A DNA stretch of 64,000 nucleotides from Hypericibacter adhaerens (GTDB lineage: Bacteria > Pseudomonadota > Alphaproteobacteria > Dongiales > Dongiaceae), in the NCBI RefSeq assembly GCF_008728835.1, contig NZ_CP042582.1:2383001-2447000 (forward strand), given 5' to 3'. The position numbers and the translations under genes were made by a program. Under the pieces are notes generated by a model, which worked only from the letters and a program-made list of their open reading frames with translations, searched no databases and was not told the origin of the DNA. Shown in pieces: positions 16,364-25,561 of the stretch (its first letter is position 1; the number at the start of each line of letters is the position of its first letter).

Positions 16364-18961
16364 TCAGCTCGGCTGGCTCGATTTGCGCCGCTCCTCGAGA
16401 TGGCGCATGGCGGCGGTCCGGAAGCGGTCGAACTCCTCGCGCAGCGCCGCCAGGCGCTGGCTGGCGTCGCGCTCGAGGTCCGGCGTGGAGGCGGCGCAGA
16501 TCTCGCCGCAGATCCGGTGCACGCGCACCGCGCCGACATTGGCGGCGCTGGACCGCATGCCATGGGCGACGTCGCGGATGCCCACGATATGGCGGTCCTC
16601 GACCGCCTCGGCCATGGCCTCGATCAGTCCCTCGGTGTCGCCGATGAAGTCGGTCAGGATCTCGCCCAGGAAGTCGCCCTCGGGATCCATCGCCTCGAGC
16701 GCCGCCAGGGCGCCGAAATCGATGACGGGGCCGCTGTCCGACTGGAAGCGCGGATGGGTCGTGATGTCCGTGATGGCGGCGCTGGGGCCCGTTGCCGGCG
16801 CCGGCGCCGCTTCGGGGGCCGTCGCGGCCGGCGGCTTGCGCTCCGCCACTTCCTCGATGATCTTCAGCAGATGGGCGGCTTCGACCGGCTTGGTGATGTA
16901 GCCGTCCATGCCGGCTTCCTGGCAGAGCGCGCGGGTCTCGGTGGTGGCATCGGCGGTGAGCGCCACCATCGGCAGATAAGGCTCGCCCATATGCGAGAAG
17001 CGGTGGAGCTTCACCACGTCGAGGCCGCTGGTGCCGGGCATGTTGATGTCGAGCAGCACCAGGTCGAAGCGTTCCTGCTCCAGCGCGTCGAGCGCGGCGT
17101 CGCCGGTCTCGACCAGATGCGGATCGTGGCCGGCGCGGCGCAGGATCTTCGCGGTCACCTTGCGGTTCACGCCGTTGTCCTCGGCCACGAGGATGCGCAA
17201 GGGACGCTGGGCGCGCGATTCCGCGGCCTGGCGGCGCTGGATCTCCTGCTCCTCGTCCTTGCGCTGGGCGTCGAACACGCGCAGCGCATGCACCGCATGC
17301 GCGAGCGCCGCCGCGTCGGGATGGCGTTCGAGCGCCATCAGGAAGTTCTCGCGCACCATGGGCCCGGTCAGGTCGCCTCCGATCAGCACCAGCGCCAGGT
17401 CGCCGGTCGGATCGGCGGTGCGCAGCGCGGCCGCCGCGTCGGTCGGCGTCAGGCCGCTCGCGGGGTCGAGGAAGACGATGTGGTAGTCGATGCCCTCGCG
17501 CTTGTCGTCCATGACGCGGTCGACCGCGGCGCCCAGCGAGGGCAGGCGGCGCATGGCATAGCCGGCCTCCTCGATCGGGAACTGCAGATGGCGGGCGAGC
17601 ACGCTGTCGGACGAGACCAGCAGGACCTCGCGCGCGATCGGCACGGCGGGCTGGCTGATCGACACGACCTTGGAGATGGCGATCGGGATCTCGACGCGGA
17701 AGCGGCTGCCCTTGCCGGGCTCGCTCTCGACGCCGATCGTGCCGCCCATGAGGCCGCTGAGCTGCTTGGCCAGCGCCAGGCCCAGGCCGGTGCCGCCGTA
17801 ACGGCGGTTGGTGGCGTCGTCGGCCTGGGTGAAGCTCTCGAAGATGCGCTGGCTGGCCTCCTGCGAGATGCCGATGCCGGTATCGGCGACCTCGAAGCGG
17901 AGCAGGGGTTGCTCGGGGGTGCCGCCGATGCGCTCGACCGTCAGCAGGATATGGCCGCGCTCGGTGAACTTGACCGCGTTCGACAGCAGGTTGGTCAGGA
18001 TCTGCCGGAGCTGCTGGCAGCCGCCATGAAGCTGGGGCGGCACGTCCGCGCCGATATGGGTCGCCAGGCGCAGGTTCTTCTTGGTCGCCTCGTTGCGCAG
18101 GATACGAACGATGTCGGCGATCTCGGCATAGAGATCGAAGTCGATGACCTCGACCGACATCTTGCCGGCCTCGATCTTGGAGAAGTCGAGGATGTGGTTG
18201 ATCAAGGAGAGCAGCGCCCGGGCCGAGGTGCCGATCGTGCGCATCATGTCGCGCTGATCGCGGTCGAGCTTGGTGTCCTGCATCAGGTCGCCGAGCCCGA
18301 TGATGGCATTGAGCGGCGTGCGCAGCTCGTGGCTCATGGTGGCGAGGAAGCGGCTCTTGGCCTGGTTCGCCTGCTCGGCCTGGCGCTTGGCTTCGGTCAG
18401 CTTGCGGATCAGCGTCGCGACATAGCCGGGGAGCACGATCAGGGCCGCGACCGCGCCGAAGGCGAGGTGAGGGGAGCTGAGCCAGTAGTCGGTCGTCACC
18501 CAGACGAAGATCATGCCCAGCGTGCTGACCAGCGCCGAGGCGGCCAGGTAGCGGTTGCCGTAGCGGAAGCCGTTGCCGAAGGTGATCCAGAGATAGATCA
18601 GATAGAGCGGCGTGCCGGCCTCGCCGCCCCAATGCATCAGGGCGGTGAGGGTGGCGAAGTCGGTGACCATCGCCGCCAGGCGGCGCGGCGGCGAGATGCT
18701 CGGCCAGGCGATGATGAGCCCGACATAGATGAAGGACAGCGCCAGATAGCCGGACGCCCAGTAGAAGCCCCAGCTATAGGGCGGCAGCGTGAAATGGTTC
18801 AGCCAGGACAGGATGAAATAGTAAGCCGCGAGGATCAGCACGATGACCACCCGCACGATGGCCTGCTCGTGTTCGCTGTCCGGGCGGCGGCGCAGTCGCT
18901 CCCGCAGGAAGCGGGTCAGCGAGATCTGCTCGGGGGAGCGGTTATCCGTATCGACAGCCAT
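16364..18961 (-). CDS. rpfC: RpfC-type DSF sensor hybrid histidine kinase
   Basis: 865 residues. The N-terminal juxtamembrane segment [15 protein letters not shown] (about 23-37) resembles the DSF-binding N-terminus of Xanthomonas RpfC. It is followed by five or six membrane spans (about 35-185). The kinase has His211 ([14 protein letters not shown]) and an ATP domain with [17 protein letters not shown] and [12 protein letters not shown] degenerate receiver-like segment (about 425-545) lacks the acidic pocket. A true receiver (about 568-690) has Asp638 ([11 protein letters not shown]) and KPV. The C-terminal HPt domain has His800 ([14 protein letters not shown]). This is the RpfC layout with one extra pseudo-receiver. 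It is the middle gene of the operon. Confidence 0.88.
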   Translation of the reverse strand: MAVDTDNRSPEQISLTRFLRERLRRRPDSEHEQAIVRVVIVLILAAYYFILSWLNHFTLPPYSWGFYWASGYLALSFIYVGLIIAWPSISPPRRLAAMVTDFATLTALMHWGGEAGTPLYLIYLWITFGNGFRYGNRYLAASALVSTLGMIFVWVTTDYWLSSPHLAFGAVAALIVLPGYVATLIRKLTEAKRQAEQANQAKSRFLATMSHELRTPLNAIIGLGDLMQDTKLDRDQRDMMRTIGTSARALLSLINHILDFSKIEAGKMSVEVIDFDLYAEIADIVRILRNEATKKNLRLATHIGADVPPQLHGGCQQLRQILTNLLSNAVKFTERGHILLTVERIGGTPEQPLLRFEVADTGIGISQEASQRIFESFTQADDATNRRYGGTGLGLALAKQLSGLMGGTIGVESEPGKGSRFRVEIPIAISKVVSISQPAVPIAREVLLVSSDSVLARHLQFPIEEAGYAMRRLPSLGAAVDRVMDDKREGIDYHIVFLDPASGLTPTDAAAALRTADPTGDLALVLIGGDLTGPMVRENFLMALERHPDAAALAHAVHALRVFDAQRKDEEQEIQRRQAAESRAQRPLRILVAEDNGVNRKVTAKILRRAGHDPHLVETGDAALDALEQERFDLVLLDINMPGTSGLDVVKLHRFSHMGEPYLPMVALTADATTETRALCQEAGMDGYITKPVEAAHLLKIIEEVAERKPPAATAPEAAPAPATGPSAAITDITTHPRFQSDSGPVIDFGALAALEAMDPEGDFLGEILTDFIGDTEGLIEAMAEAVEDRHIVGIRDVAHGMRSSAANVGAVRVHRICGEICAASTPDLERDASQRLAALREEFDRFRTAAMRHLEERRKSSQPS

Positions 18962-19050
18962 GGCGCGCCCTGCCGCCTTGGTTGCTGCGCAGGCCGATCC
19001 ACCACCGGCTCAGCCGGCGGCTGCATTCGGCGATCGCTTGGGTGAAGCCG

Positions 19051-20637
19051 TTAGGCACGGGTCGCCTGGCGATGGGTGCGGCTCGGCGGGAACAGGAGCG
19101 TCACGCTGGTGCCGACGCCGATGGCGCTGGAGATGTCGAAGGTGCCGCCATGGAGCTTGGTCAGCTCGATCGCCAGCGGCAGCCCCAGCCCCGTGCCGGA
19201 ATGGCTGTGGGTATCCGCCCGGTGGACCCGGCCGAAGCGTGCGATCGCGATCGGAATGTCTTGCTCCGCCATGCCAATGCCCGTGTCCGTCACGGTGATC
19301 CGTATGCCCCCGGTTTCCGCCAGGACGGCGCCGATGGTCACGCTGCCGCCCGGCGGGGTGAAACGGAGGCCGTTCGTGACCAGGTTAAGCAGGATCTGCT
19401 TAACTTTCCGTTCATCGGCTTCGAGCAGGGGCAGTTTCCCGGAAATCGTTGTTTTCAATTCGATTTGTGCCTCTTCCGCCCGGGCGGCCATCAGCCGGGT
19501 GACGTCGTGGAAGAGCTTCTTGAGGTCCACCCGGCTCTCGATCAGCTCGAGCTTGCCGGCCTCGATCTGCGACACGTCCAGCATGTCATCGATGATCTGG
19601 AGCAGATGCTGGGCGCTGGCCAGGATGTCGTTCGAATATTCCAGGTAGCGCGGGTTCCCGATCGGGCCCAGGAGCTCGATCTTCATCATCTCGGCGAAGC
19701 CGATGATGGCGTTCAAGGGCGTGCGCAGCTCGTGGCTGGTATTGGCCAGGAACTCGGTCTTGGTGTCGTTGGCGGCGTCGGCGCGCTCCTTGGCCTCGCG
19801 CAGATCGCGCTCCGCCACCTTGCGGTCGCTGATATCGAGCGAGACGCTGACCACGGTCGCGATGCGCCCGCGCCCGTCATTGAGCGGCGCCTTGGTCGTC
19901 AGGAAGACACGCTCGCGGCCCTCGCGGTCGACCAGATGCTCCTCGAGGCCGGTCTTGGCCTGGCCGCTCTCGATCACCTGGGCGGAGAACTCCTGGTGGC
20001 GGCGGCCATATTCCTCGCCGAACAGCTCCGCGACGCGCTTGCCGACCGCCTGGGAGGCGTCGATGCCGAAGAACTCGCACTGGTAGCTGTTGACGAAGGC
20101 GATCTGCCCTTGCGCGTCCGAGACGCAGATCATCGCCGGCACCGCATCGATCACCAGCCCCAGCACTTCCTTGGACTGACGCTGTTCCTCGGTGCGCAGG
20201 CGGTTGGTGAGATTCAGCACCTCCTCGAGGGTGAGGGCGCGCCGGCGGATGATCTCCTGCTGGCGGCGCATGGTGAGGAGGTTCTGGACCCGGACCCGGA
20301 ACTCGTGATGGTCGACCGGGCTGATCAGGAAATCGGAAGCGCCGGCCTCGAGCGCCTTGTAGCGGAACTCGCGGTCCTCATAGACCGTGACCACGATGAC
20401 CGGCACGTCGAAACATTGCGGCCGCTGGCGGATGGCGCGGATGAACTCCGCGCCGTCGAGGCGGGGCATCTTGAAATCGGTGATGATGAGGTCGGGCGTG
20501 TTCTCGGTCGTCCAGTCGAGCGCCGAAGCCGCGTCGTCGAAGGCGCGCACGGTCACATCGTTGCCGAGCGAGCTCGCCAGCTTGGCGAGAATGTTCCGGT
20601 TGGTGACGCGATCATCGATGACGACGATGAGCGACAT
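19051..20637 (-). CDS. RpfG-like receiver fused to PAS and histidine kinase
   Basis: 528 residues, cytoplasmic. The receiver (1-125) has VVIDDR, Asp54 in LIITDFKMPRLDG and a linker (RRQQEIIRRRALTLEEVLN) resembling that after the RpfG receiver. The position of the conserved receiver lysine is Ser106 (FLISPVDH). A PAS/PAC unit (about 155-275) follows, then a kinase with His302 ([17 protein letters not shown]) and ATP-binding motifs NLVTNGLRF, DTGIGMAEQ and GTGLGLPLAIEL. It is the first gene of the operon, 89 bases before rpfC, where Xanthomonas has RpfG. No HD-GYP domain is present. Expected to accept phosphate from RpfC and relay it onward; the final output is unknown. Confidence 0.88.
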   Translation of the reverse strand: MSLIVVIDDRVTNRNILAKLASSLGNDVTVRAFDDAASALDWTTENTPDLIITDFKMPRLDGAEFIRAIRQRPQCFDVPVIVVTVYEDREFRYKALEAGASDFLISPVDHHEFRVRVQNLLTMRRQQEIIRRRALTLEEVLNLTNRLRTEEQRQSKEVLGLVIDAVPAMICVSDAQGQIAFVNSYQCEFFGIDASQAVGKRVAELFGEEYGRRHQEFSAQVIESGQAKTGLEEHLVDREGRERVFLTTKAPLNDGRGRIATVVSVSLDISDRKVAERDLREAKERADAANDTKTEFLANTSHELRTPLNAIIGFAEMMKIELLGPIGNPRYLEYSNDILASAQHLLQIIDDMLDVSQIEAGKLELIESRVDLKKLFHDVTRLMAARAEEAQIELKTTISGKLPLLEADERKVKQILLNLVTNGLRFTPPGGSVTIGAVLAETGGIRITVTDTGIGMAEQDIPIAIARFGRVHRADTHSHSGTGLGLPLAIELTKLHGGTFDISSAIGVGTSVTLLFPPSRTHRQATRA

Positions 20638-21036
20638 TGCGCCTCACTCTTCCTGTCGTGTGGCGCCGGATCCACGCCTGGATCTGGCCGCTCCTGCAAC
20701 CTTGATGTCCACGGCGCAGCATTCCTCCCCGGCGACGTGGCGATTCAGTTCTGCACCATTAACCATACTAAACCGGACCCCGCACGCTGTCCTGACCCGG
20801 CGACAACGCCACGCTGGATGCGACTTCCAGCTCAGCTTTCGGTGATATCCACTAACCCCTTCATAATACTAGAAATGCTAAGCGTTAATTCTCTGTAAAG
20901 ATTGTGCGAATTTTCTCCGTACGGATGCCGCCACGGAGGTTTCGAAGGCGGGAGACTCGGTCGCTTTACGCTGCCGGCCCCCGCTTTTACACTCCCGGCC
21001 CTCAAAAAGGGCCGGGTTCGGGGGCGACGAGCGGGC
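20638..21036. other. divergent intergenic region between the rpf operon and the carboxypeptidase gene
   Basis: 399 bases, with an A/T-rich section at about 20750-20915 that probably holds the promoters. A TTAACC half-site occurs near 20760 but lacks a properly spaced partner. A hairpin near 21000 is listed separately. No gene is seen. Confidence 0.5.
20994..21016 (+). promoter_or_regulatory. perfect hairpin in the 5' leader of the carboxypeptidase gene
   Basis: CCCGGCCCT (20994-21002), loop CAAAA, AGGGCCGGG (21008-21016): a perfect 9-base stem ending 20 bases before the chosen ATG. No U-run follows, so it is more likely an mRNA leader structure or regulator site than a simple terminator. Confidence 0.5.
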
Positions 21037-22263
21037 ATGCGCGGGGGCGGTGACCGGTGGGGAGGGATGCGAGGGCTTCTGTTCGCAGGAGCCCTGCTGG
21101 CGGTTCTGTGCGCCGCCGATTTTGCCCGAGCTGACCGCATGGCCAGTATTGTCGTGGACGCCGGCACCGGCCAGGTCCTCCAGCAGGTCGATGCCACCCG
21201 GGTCTGGCACCCGGCCTCCCTGACCAAGCTGATGACCGTCTATCTGGCCTTCGAGGCCCTCCGCGCCGGTCAGATGACGGCCGACGAGACGCTGACCGTC
21301 TCGGAGACCGCCGCCGCCCAGCCCGAGACCAAGCTGGGCTTGCGCGCGGGCAAGACCATCTCGGTGGCCCAGGCGATCAAGGCCGTGATCGTGCGCTCGG
21401 CCAACGACGCGGCCGTCCTGCTGGGCGAGCGGATCGCCGGCAGCGAGGACGCCTTCGCCGCGATGATGACGGCCAAGGCGCATGAGCTCGGCATGACCCG
21501 GACGGTGTTCCACAACGCCACCGGCCTGCCGGACGACGGCCAGGTGACGACGGCGCGCGACATGGCGCTGCTGGCGCGGGCCTTGATGCGGGATTTTCCC
21601 GACCAGTATCCGATCTTCGCCAGCACCAACCTGCAATGGCATGGCCAAACCCTCTCGACCTATAACGGCCTGCTCAGCGCCTACCAGGGCGCCGACGGGC
21701 TCAAGACGGGCTTCACCTGCGCCTCGGGCTACAATCTGGTGGGGTCCGCCCTGCGCGACGGGCGGCGGCTGATCGGCGTCGTGCTGGGAGGCCGCTCCAG
21801 CGCCGAGCGCAATGGCGAGATGGCCCGTCTTCTCGATGCCGGGTTCCACATCCTGGGCGCTCCGTCCTTCCCCGACGTCGCCGCCATGCCCGACGGCGAC
21901 AGCCAGCCGCCGCCGCGCCAGCTCTCCTCGGCCGAATGCAGCACCCTGCCCAGCACCGCGATCGGCGGCGGCGGTGGCGGCAAGCTGCCGGGATGGGCGG
22001 TGATCTTCGGCGCCTTCCCCGACCAGGCGGCCGCGCGCAAGACGGTCGACCAGGCGCGCAAGTCGCTGCAGGCGGTGCTCAAGCACGGCCAGCCCGCGGT
22101 GATCCGGCGCCAGACGGAGGGCACCTATCGCTGGGCGGCCCTCCTGGTCGGTCTGGCCCAGGAGGAGGCGAAGGCCGCCTGCCGGAAGATCCAATCCAGC
22201 GGGGCCTATTGCCTGGCGCTCAACCCCGACGTGCTGAACAGCCCCACCGCCTTGTGGCGCTGA
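21037..22263 (+). CDS. D-alanyl-D-alanine carboxypeptidase (PBP5/6 type) with C-terminal SPOR-like domain
   Basis: Trims the terminal D-Ala from peptidoglycan stem peptides in the periplasm. The chosen ATG (21037) gives 408 residues. A second ATG at 21067 (MRGLLFAGALLAVLCAADFA) would give a cleaner signal peptide. Active-site motifs are HPASLTKLM (SxxK), RSAND (SxN) and LKTGFT (KTG). The catalytic domain ends near residue 270. After a Pro/Gly-rich linker (QPPPRQ...GGGGGG), the last ~75 residues (GWAVIFGAFPDQAAARKTVDQ to the end) resemble a SPOR peptidoglycan-binding repeat. This arrangement is common in alphaproteobacteria. Confidence 0.9.
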   Translation: MRGGGDRWGGMRGLLFAGALLAVLCAADFARADRMASIVVDAGTGQVLQQVDATRVWHPASLTKLMTVYLAFEALRAGQMTADETLTVSETAAAQPETKLGLRAGKTISVAQAIKAVIVRSANDAAVLLGERIAGSEDAFAAMMTAKAHELGMTRTVFHNATGLPDDGQVTTARDMALLARALMRDFPDQYPIFASTNLQWHGQTLSTYNGLLSAYQGADGLKTGFTCASGYNLVGSALRDGRRLIGVVLGGRSSAERNGEMARLLDAGFHILGAPSFPDVAAMPDGDSQPPPRQLSSAECSTLPSTAIGGGGGGKLPGWAVIFGAFPDQAAARKTVDQARKSLQAVLKHGQPAVIRRQTEGTYRWAALLVGLAQEEAKAACRKIQSSGAYCLALNPDVLNSPTALWR

Positions 22264-22318
22264 GCTCAACCGGCCCTAAAACATATTTTATTTCAGAAGG
22301 TTGGGGGCTGTCGCGGCG

Positions 22319-22798
22319 TCAATCGATCTTCTGGCGGAAGTTCTGGTGGCAGCCGCCGCAGCCATTCTTTCCCATGGCGCCGAAGGCGTCGCCGAGGGCC
22401 GCCTTGTCGCCGCCCGCCGCCGCCGTCGAGGCCGTCGCCGACAGCTCGGCGAGCTTGGCGGCGGCCGCCTTGAAGCTGTCGAAATTGGCCCAGATCTCCG
22501 GCTTGGCGCCCGTCTTCCCGACATTGTCGTTGATGCTGGTGCCTTGCGGGAACAGGTCCGGGATCTTCGCCGCGTCGGCATGGATCGTGTCGGCAGCGGC
22601 CTGGGCGCCCGCGGCGTCGCCCGCGCCTTTTTGCAGGAAGTCGTTGATGATTCCCATCTGCTTACCCATCTCCTTCATGAGGGCCTGCCGCTGCTGGACG
22701 ACCGGGGTGTCGGCGGCGCTGCGGTTGCTGTGACTGGCGGCGATACCGACGGCAAGGGCGCAGACGGCGCTGAAGGCGATCCAGGACTTCCAGCTCAT
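22319..22798 (-). CDS. cytochrome c' / c-556-type periplasmic haem protein
   Basis: 159 residues from ATG 22798, preceded by AGGGAGAG; a GTG six bases earlier is less likely. A Sec signal peptide covers about residues 1-29. The mature four-helix-bundle-like sequence begins TPVVQQRQALMKEMGKQMG, typical of the family (RQALMKxxG). The haem-binding motif CGGCH (Cys147, Cys150, His151) is at the C-terminus. A methionine in the first helix could be the second axial ligand, as in c-556. Possible roles are NO binding or electron transfer. It is convergent with the carboxypeptidase gene. Confidence 0.9.
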   Translation of the reverse strand: MSWKSWIAFSAVCALAVGIAASHSNRSAADTPVVQQRQALMKEMGKQMGIINDFLQKGAGDAAGAQAAADTIHADAAKIPDLFPQGTSINDNVGKTGAKPEIWANFDSFKAAAAKLAELSATASTAAAGGDKAALGDAFGAMGKNGCGGCHQNFRQKID

Positions 22799-22961
22799 GC
22801 ACACTCTCCCTGTGAATGAGAAGCCATTGCTGATGAGTGCCCGCCTCGATCGAGACGGGCGGATCGAAAATAGACGATCAACCCCGGGGGACCTAGTAGG
22901 AACGGCGCGGTAACCGGCAGGGAACCCGGGCTCGGTCTCGCCGATATCGGTTGAATGCTCT

Positions 22962-23672
22962 ATGGTCTTCTCTCAACTCACACAGATGTTATCGTTCGTG
23001 ATCGCTCGCTCTGTCCCTGATCGGCGTCGGGCCGGCGCGGCGGCATCGCGGCGGCGGGCGCTGGCGCTGCCCGTCGCGGGCCTCCTGCTGCTGATGGGCG
23101 CCTGCAGCACGCCGTCGCCGCCGAAGCCGGCGATGGTGCCGATCGGCGCCAACGGCAACTACGGTTATTCCGAGGTCATGCTCGAAACGGATCGCTACCA
23201 GGTGAGCTACCTGACGCCGCGGCTCAAGGTGTCCGTCAGCCGGGCCGACCGCGAGGCCGACATCGTCGCGGCCAAGACCCAGGCGCATGATCTCGCCTTC
23301 TGGCGCGCGGCCCAGCTCGGACGCGAGAAGGGCTTCTCCGCCCTCAAGCTCGTCGACGAGCATACCGACAGCGACGTCAACACCAGCACCCAGCGCAGCT
23401 ACGCGCCGGCCTTCTACGGTTTCTACGGGGTCCCGCGCTATCGCCATTATCCGGGCGGCTTCGGGCCGATCCCCTGGTTCCCGGGCGATTATTACGGATA
23501 CGGGCCCTGGGGCTACGGGCCTTACGACAGCTACGAGCGCACGAGCTCGAGCCTGCGCGTCAATTCGCGCCTGGAGGTGGAATTCTACAAGACGGGGCCG
23601 CAGGAAGCGCAGAGCATCGACGCGGTGATCGAGGATTTGTCGAAGAAATATGCCGGGACGACCTATCCTTGA
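22962..23672 (+). CDS. lipoprotein of the CC0125/CC1285-like type
   Basis: 236 residues with an unusually long basic N-region before the hydrophobic stretch LALPVAGLLLLMGACS. Cys48 would be the lipidated residue. The mature part has VPIGANGNYGYSEVMLETDRYQVSYL, a helical ADIVAAKTQAHDLAFWRAAQLGREKGF segment and a Tyr/Gly/Pro-rich stretch (about 145-190, YGFYGVPRYRHYPGG and on). It ends in a strand region, LRVNSRLEVEFYKTG. This matches small envelope lipoproteins common in Caulobacter-like bacteria. Function is unknown. Because of the odd leader, a later start codon such as GTG cannot be excluded. Confidence 0.78.
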   Translation: MVFSQLTQMLSFVIARSVPDRRRAGAAASRRRALALPVAGLLLLMGACSTPSPPKPAMVPIGANGNYGYSEVMLETDRYQVSYLTPRLKVSVSRADREADIVAAKTQAHDLAFWRAAQLGREKGFSALKLVDEHTDSDVNTSTQRSYAPAFYGFYGVPRYRHYPGGFGPIPWFPGDYYGYGPWGYGPYDSYERTSSSLRVNSRLEVEFYKTGPQEAQSIDAVIEDLSKKYAGTTYP

Positions 23673-23805
23673 CCTGCGGCGGGCAAGGTCGGGCCGGGCC
23701 GGCGGCCATCGAGAACGGGATACGCAACATGACGGAACCCTCTTGACGCCAGTCGCGTTGCGTGCGGACAAAATTGCGTCAATCAAAAGACAAGGAGACC
23801 GATAA

Positions 23806-24360
23806 ATGGCGAAAGCGAAAGATACCGCGGCAAAGGGTCAGGACGCGGCGGCGCGTCGCAAGGCGCCGCTGGCCACGCCGTCGAGCTTTGGATCGAACGA
23901 GATCAGGGACATCAGCGGCGGCTTGAACGCCCTGCTGGCCGACGTTTTTGCCCTTTACGTCAAGACCAAGAATTTCCATTGGCATGTGAGCGGACCGCAT
24001 TTCCGCGACTACCATCTGCTGCTCGACGATCAGGCGGGCGAGATCTACGCGATGACCGACGATATCGCGGAACGCGTGCGCAAGATCGGCGGCACCACCA
24101 TCCGCTCGATCGGCCATATCGCGCGGCTGCAGCGCCTGAAGGACAACAACGCCGACTATGTCGAGCCGCTCGACATGCTGGGCGAGCTGCGCGAGGACAA
24201 CCGGGCCCTCGTGGAGAGCATGCGCGCCGTCCATGACCTTTGCGACGAGAGCAACGATGTCGCGACCGCGAGCCTGATCGAGAACTGGATCGATCAGACC
24301 GAAAAGCGCATCTGGTTCCTGTTCGAAGCCAGCCGCCGCGCCGGCTCGGGCGGGCACTGA
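23806..24360 (+). CDS. dps: Dps / ferritin-like DNA-protection protein
   Basis: 184 residues. A Lys/Ala-rich N-terminal tail (MAKAKDTAAKGQDAAARRK) can bind DNA electrostatically. The four-helix ferritin core has the inter-subunit ferroxidase residues: His in KTKNFHWHVSGPHF, Asp and Glu in LLLDDQAGEIYAMTDDIAERVR. Dps forms a dodecamer that oxidises and stores iron with H2O2, protecting DNA in starvation or oxidative stress. It has its own terminator. A TTGACG at about 23751 may be part of its promoter, but the -10 is unclear. Confidence 0.93.
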   Translation: MAKAKDTAAKGQDAAARRKAPLATPSSFGSNEIRDISGGLNALLADVFALYVKTKNFHWHVSGPHFRDYHLLLDDQAGEIYAMTDDIAERVRKIGGTTIRSIGHIARLQRLKDNNADYVEPLDMLGELREDNRALVESMRAVHDLCDESNDVATASLIENWIDQTEKRIWFLFEASRRAGSGGH

Positions 24361-24396
24361 GCCGGTCTCTTCTCGTCGCCTGACGAAAGACGATCG

Positions 24397-24437
24397 AAAA
24401 ACGCCCGCGGACCCCTCAAGGTTCGCGGGCGTTTTGC
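24397..24437 (+). terminator. rho-independent terminator of dps
   Basis: AAAACGCCCGCG (24398-24409) pairs with CGCGGGCGTTTT (24424-24435), and inner GGACC/GGTTC partly extends the stem. The A-run before and T-run after make it likely to work in both directions. Confidence 0.9.
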
Positions 24438-24485
24438 CATGCTGGGACGGGCCGTCGCGCCGAGGGTCCGAAAGGGAGATCAGGG

Positions 24486-25055
24486 ATGAAACTGGCCGTT
24501 CTCGTGGGGAGCCTGCGCAAGGGCTCCTTCAACGCCGCGCTGGCGCGGGCCTTGCCGGCGCTCACGCCTGCCGGCCTCGGCTTCGAAACCTTGCCCTCCG
24601 TCGGCCTGCTGCCGCTCTATGACGCCGACATCCAGGCAGCGGGATTCCCGGAACCCGTCGCGGCGCTGGGCCGCGCCATCAAGGCCGCCGACGGCATCGT
24701 CATCGTGATGCCGGAATACAACTACTCGGTTCCGGGCGGGTTGAAGAACGCGATCGACTGGGTATCGCGTCTTCCCGACAAGCCCTTCGCCGGCAAGCCG
24801 GTGCTGATCCAGACGGCTTCCATCAGCCTCCTGGGCGGTGCCCGCGCCCAGTATCACCTGCGCCAGATCCTCGTGTTCCTGGATGCAGCGGTGATGAACC
24901 TGCCGGAGGTGATGGTGGCCCAGGCGCAGAACAAGTTCGATGCCGCCAGCGGCGAGCTGAAGGACGGTCCGACCCGCGAGCTGATCGCGAAGCAGCTGCA
25001 GAGTTTCGCGGCCTTCGTGCGCAAGACCCAGGCCGGGGCGGCGGTTCAGGCCTGA
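24486..25055 (+). CDS. NADPH-dependent FMN reductase family protein
   Basis: 189-residue flavodoxin-like flavoprotein. The FMN phosphate-binding loop is GSLRKGSFNAALARAL (about 8-23). The isoalloxazine-contacting motif PEYNYSVPGGLKNAIDWVSR is near residues 77-96, and KPVLIQTASISLLGGARAQYHLRQIL follows. The family reduces quinones, azo dyes, chromate or free flavin with NAD(P)H; the natural substrate is not evident. GGGAGATCAGGG precedes the ATG. Its 3' end overlaps by a few bases the 3' end of the convergent methyltransferase-like gene. Confidence 0.9.
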   Translation: MKLAVLVGSLRKGSFNAALARALPALTPAGLGFETLPSVGLLPLYDADIQAAGFPEPVAALGRAIKAADGIVIVMPEYNYSVPGGLKNAIDWVSRLPDKPFAGKPVLIQTASISLLGGARAQYHLRQILVFLDAAVMNLPEVMVAQAQNKFDAASGELKDGPTRELIAKQLQSFAAFVRKTQAGAAVQA

Positions 25056-25561
25056 CGCGCCTCGAGCGAGCGGCGCGGCGCCAGGGCCCGGTTCTCGGCC
25101 CGGATGCGCCAGTTGAGGATCGCGAGATTGGCGAGACCGAAAGCGAGCGCCAGCCACCAGGCGTGGAACGCACCCGACAGGACCGGAATCTCCAGCGCCA
25201 CGACCAGATAGTTCGGATGGCGGACGAAGCGGTAGGGCCCGCGTCGCACCAGGGGGACGCCCGGCAAGGTCAGGATCCGCGTCGTCCAGTAGCGGCCCAG
25301 CGACGCGATGACCCAGATCCGGGCCAGCTGCAGCAGCGCGAACACCCCCAGCAGGAGCTCGTTGGGCACGGTATCGCGCGGGACGAAGAGCCACAGCGCC
25401 GCGATCCAGAGCGCATGCAGCGCCACGATCGCCGGGTAATGGCCTTTGCCATGCTCGACAGCGCCGGCCGCCCGCAATCGGCTGGTGTTCGACGCCGCGA
25501 GGATCAGCTCGATCCCTCGTGCCGCGACCAGATAGGCGATGGCGAGATCGAACGGCGTCAT
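25046..25561 (-). CDS. isoprenylcysteine carboxyl methyltransferase-like membrane protein (BpsB/YpbQ type)
   Basis: 171 residues with several hydrophobic spans. The C-terminal catalytic signature VRRGPYRFVRHPNYLVVALEI is that of ICMT/PEMT-like membrane methyltransferases. It starts at ATG 25561, which overlaps the stop of the type III polyketide synthase gene (ATGA), implying translational coupling. In Bacillus (BpsA-BpsB) and Streptomyces (SrsA-SrsB) such partners O-methylate alkylpyrones or alkylresorcinols made by the polyketide synthase, so the same role is inferred here. Confidence 0.85.
   Translation of the reverse strand: MTPFDLAIAYLVAARGIELILAASNTSRLRAAGAVEHGKGHYPAIVALHALWIAALWLFVPRDTVPNELLLGVFALLQLARIWVIASLGRYWTTRILTLPGVPLVRRGPYRFVRHPNYLVVALEIPVLSGAFHAWWLALAFGLANLAILNWRIRAENRALAPRRSLEARQA

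Noticed and set aside
19385..19405. TTAAGCAGG...CTGCTTAA palindrome-like stretch with TTAA ends
   Set aside because: It lies inside the coding sequence of the receiver-PAS-kinase, has the wrong spacing for CtrA and is explained by codons of the conserved kinase motif.
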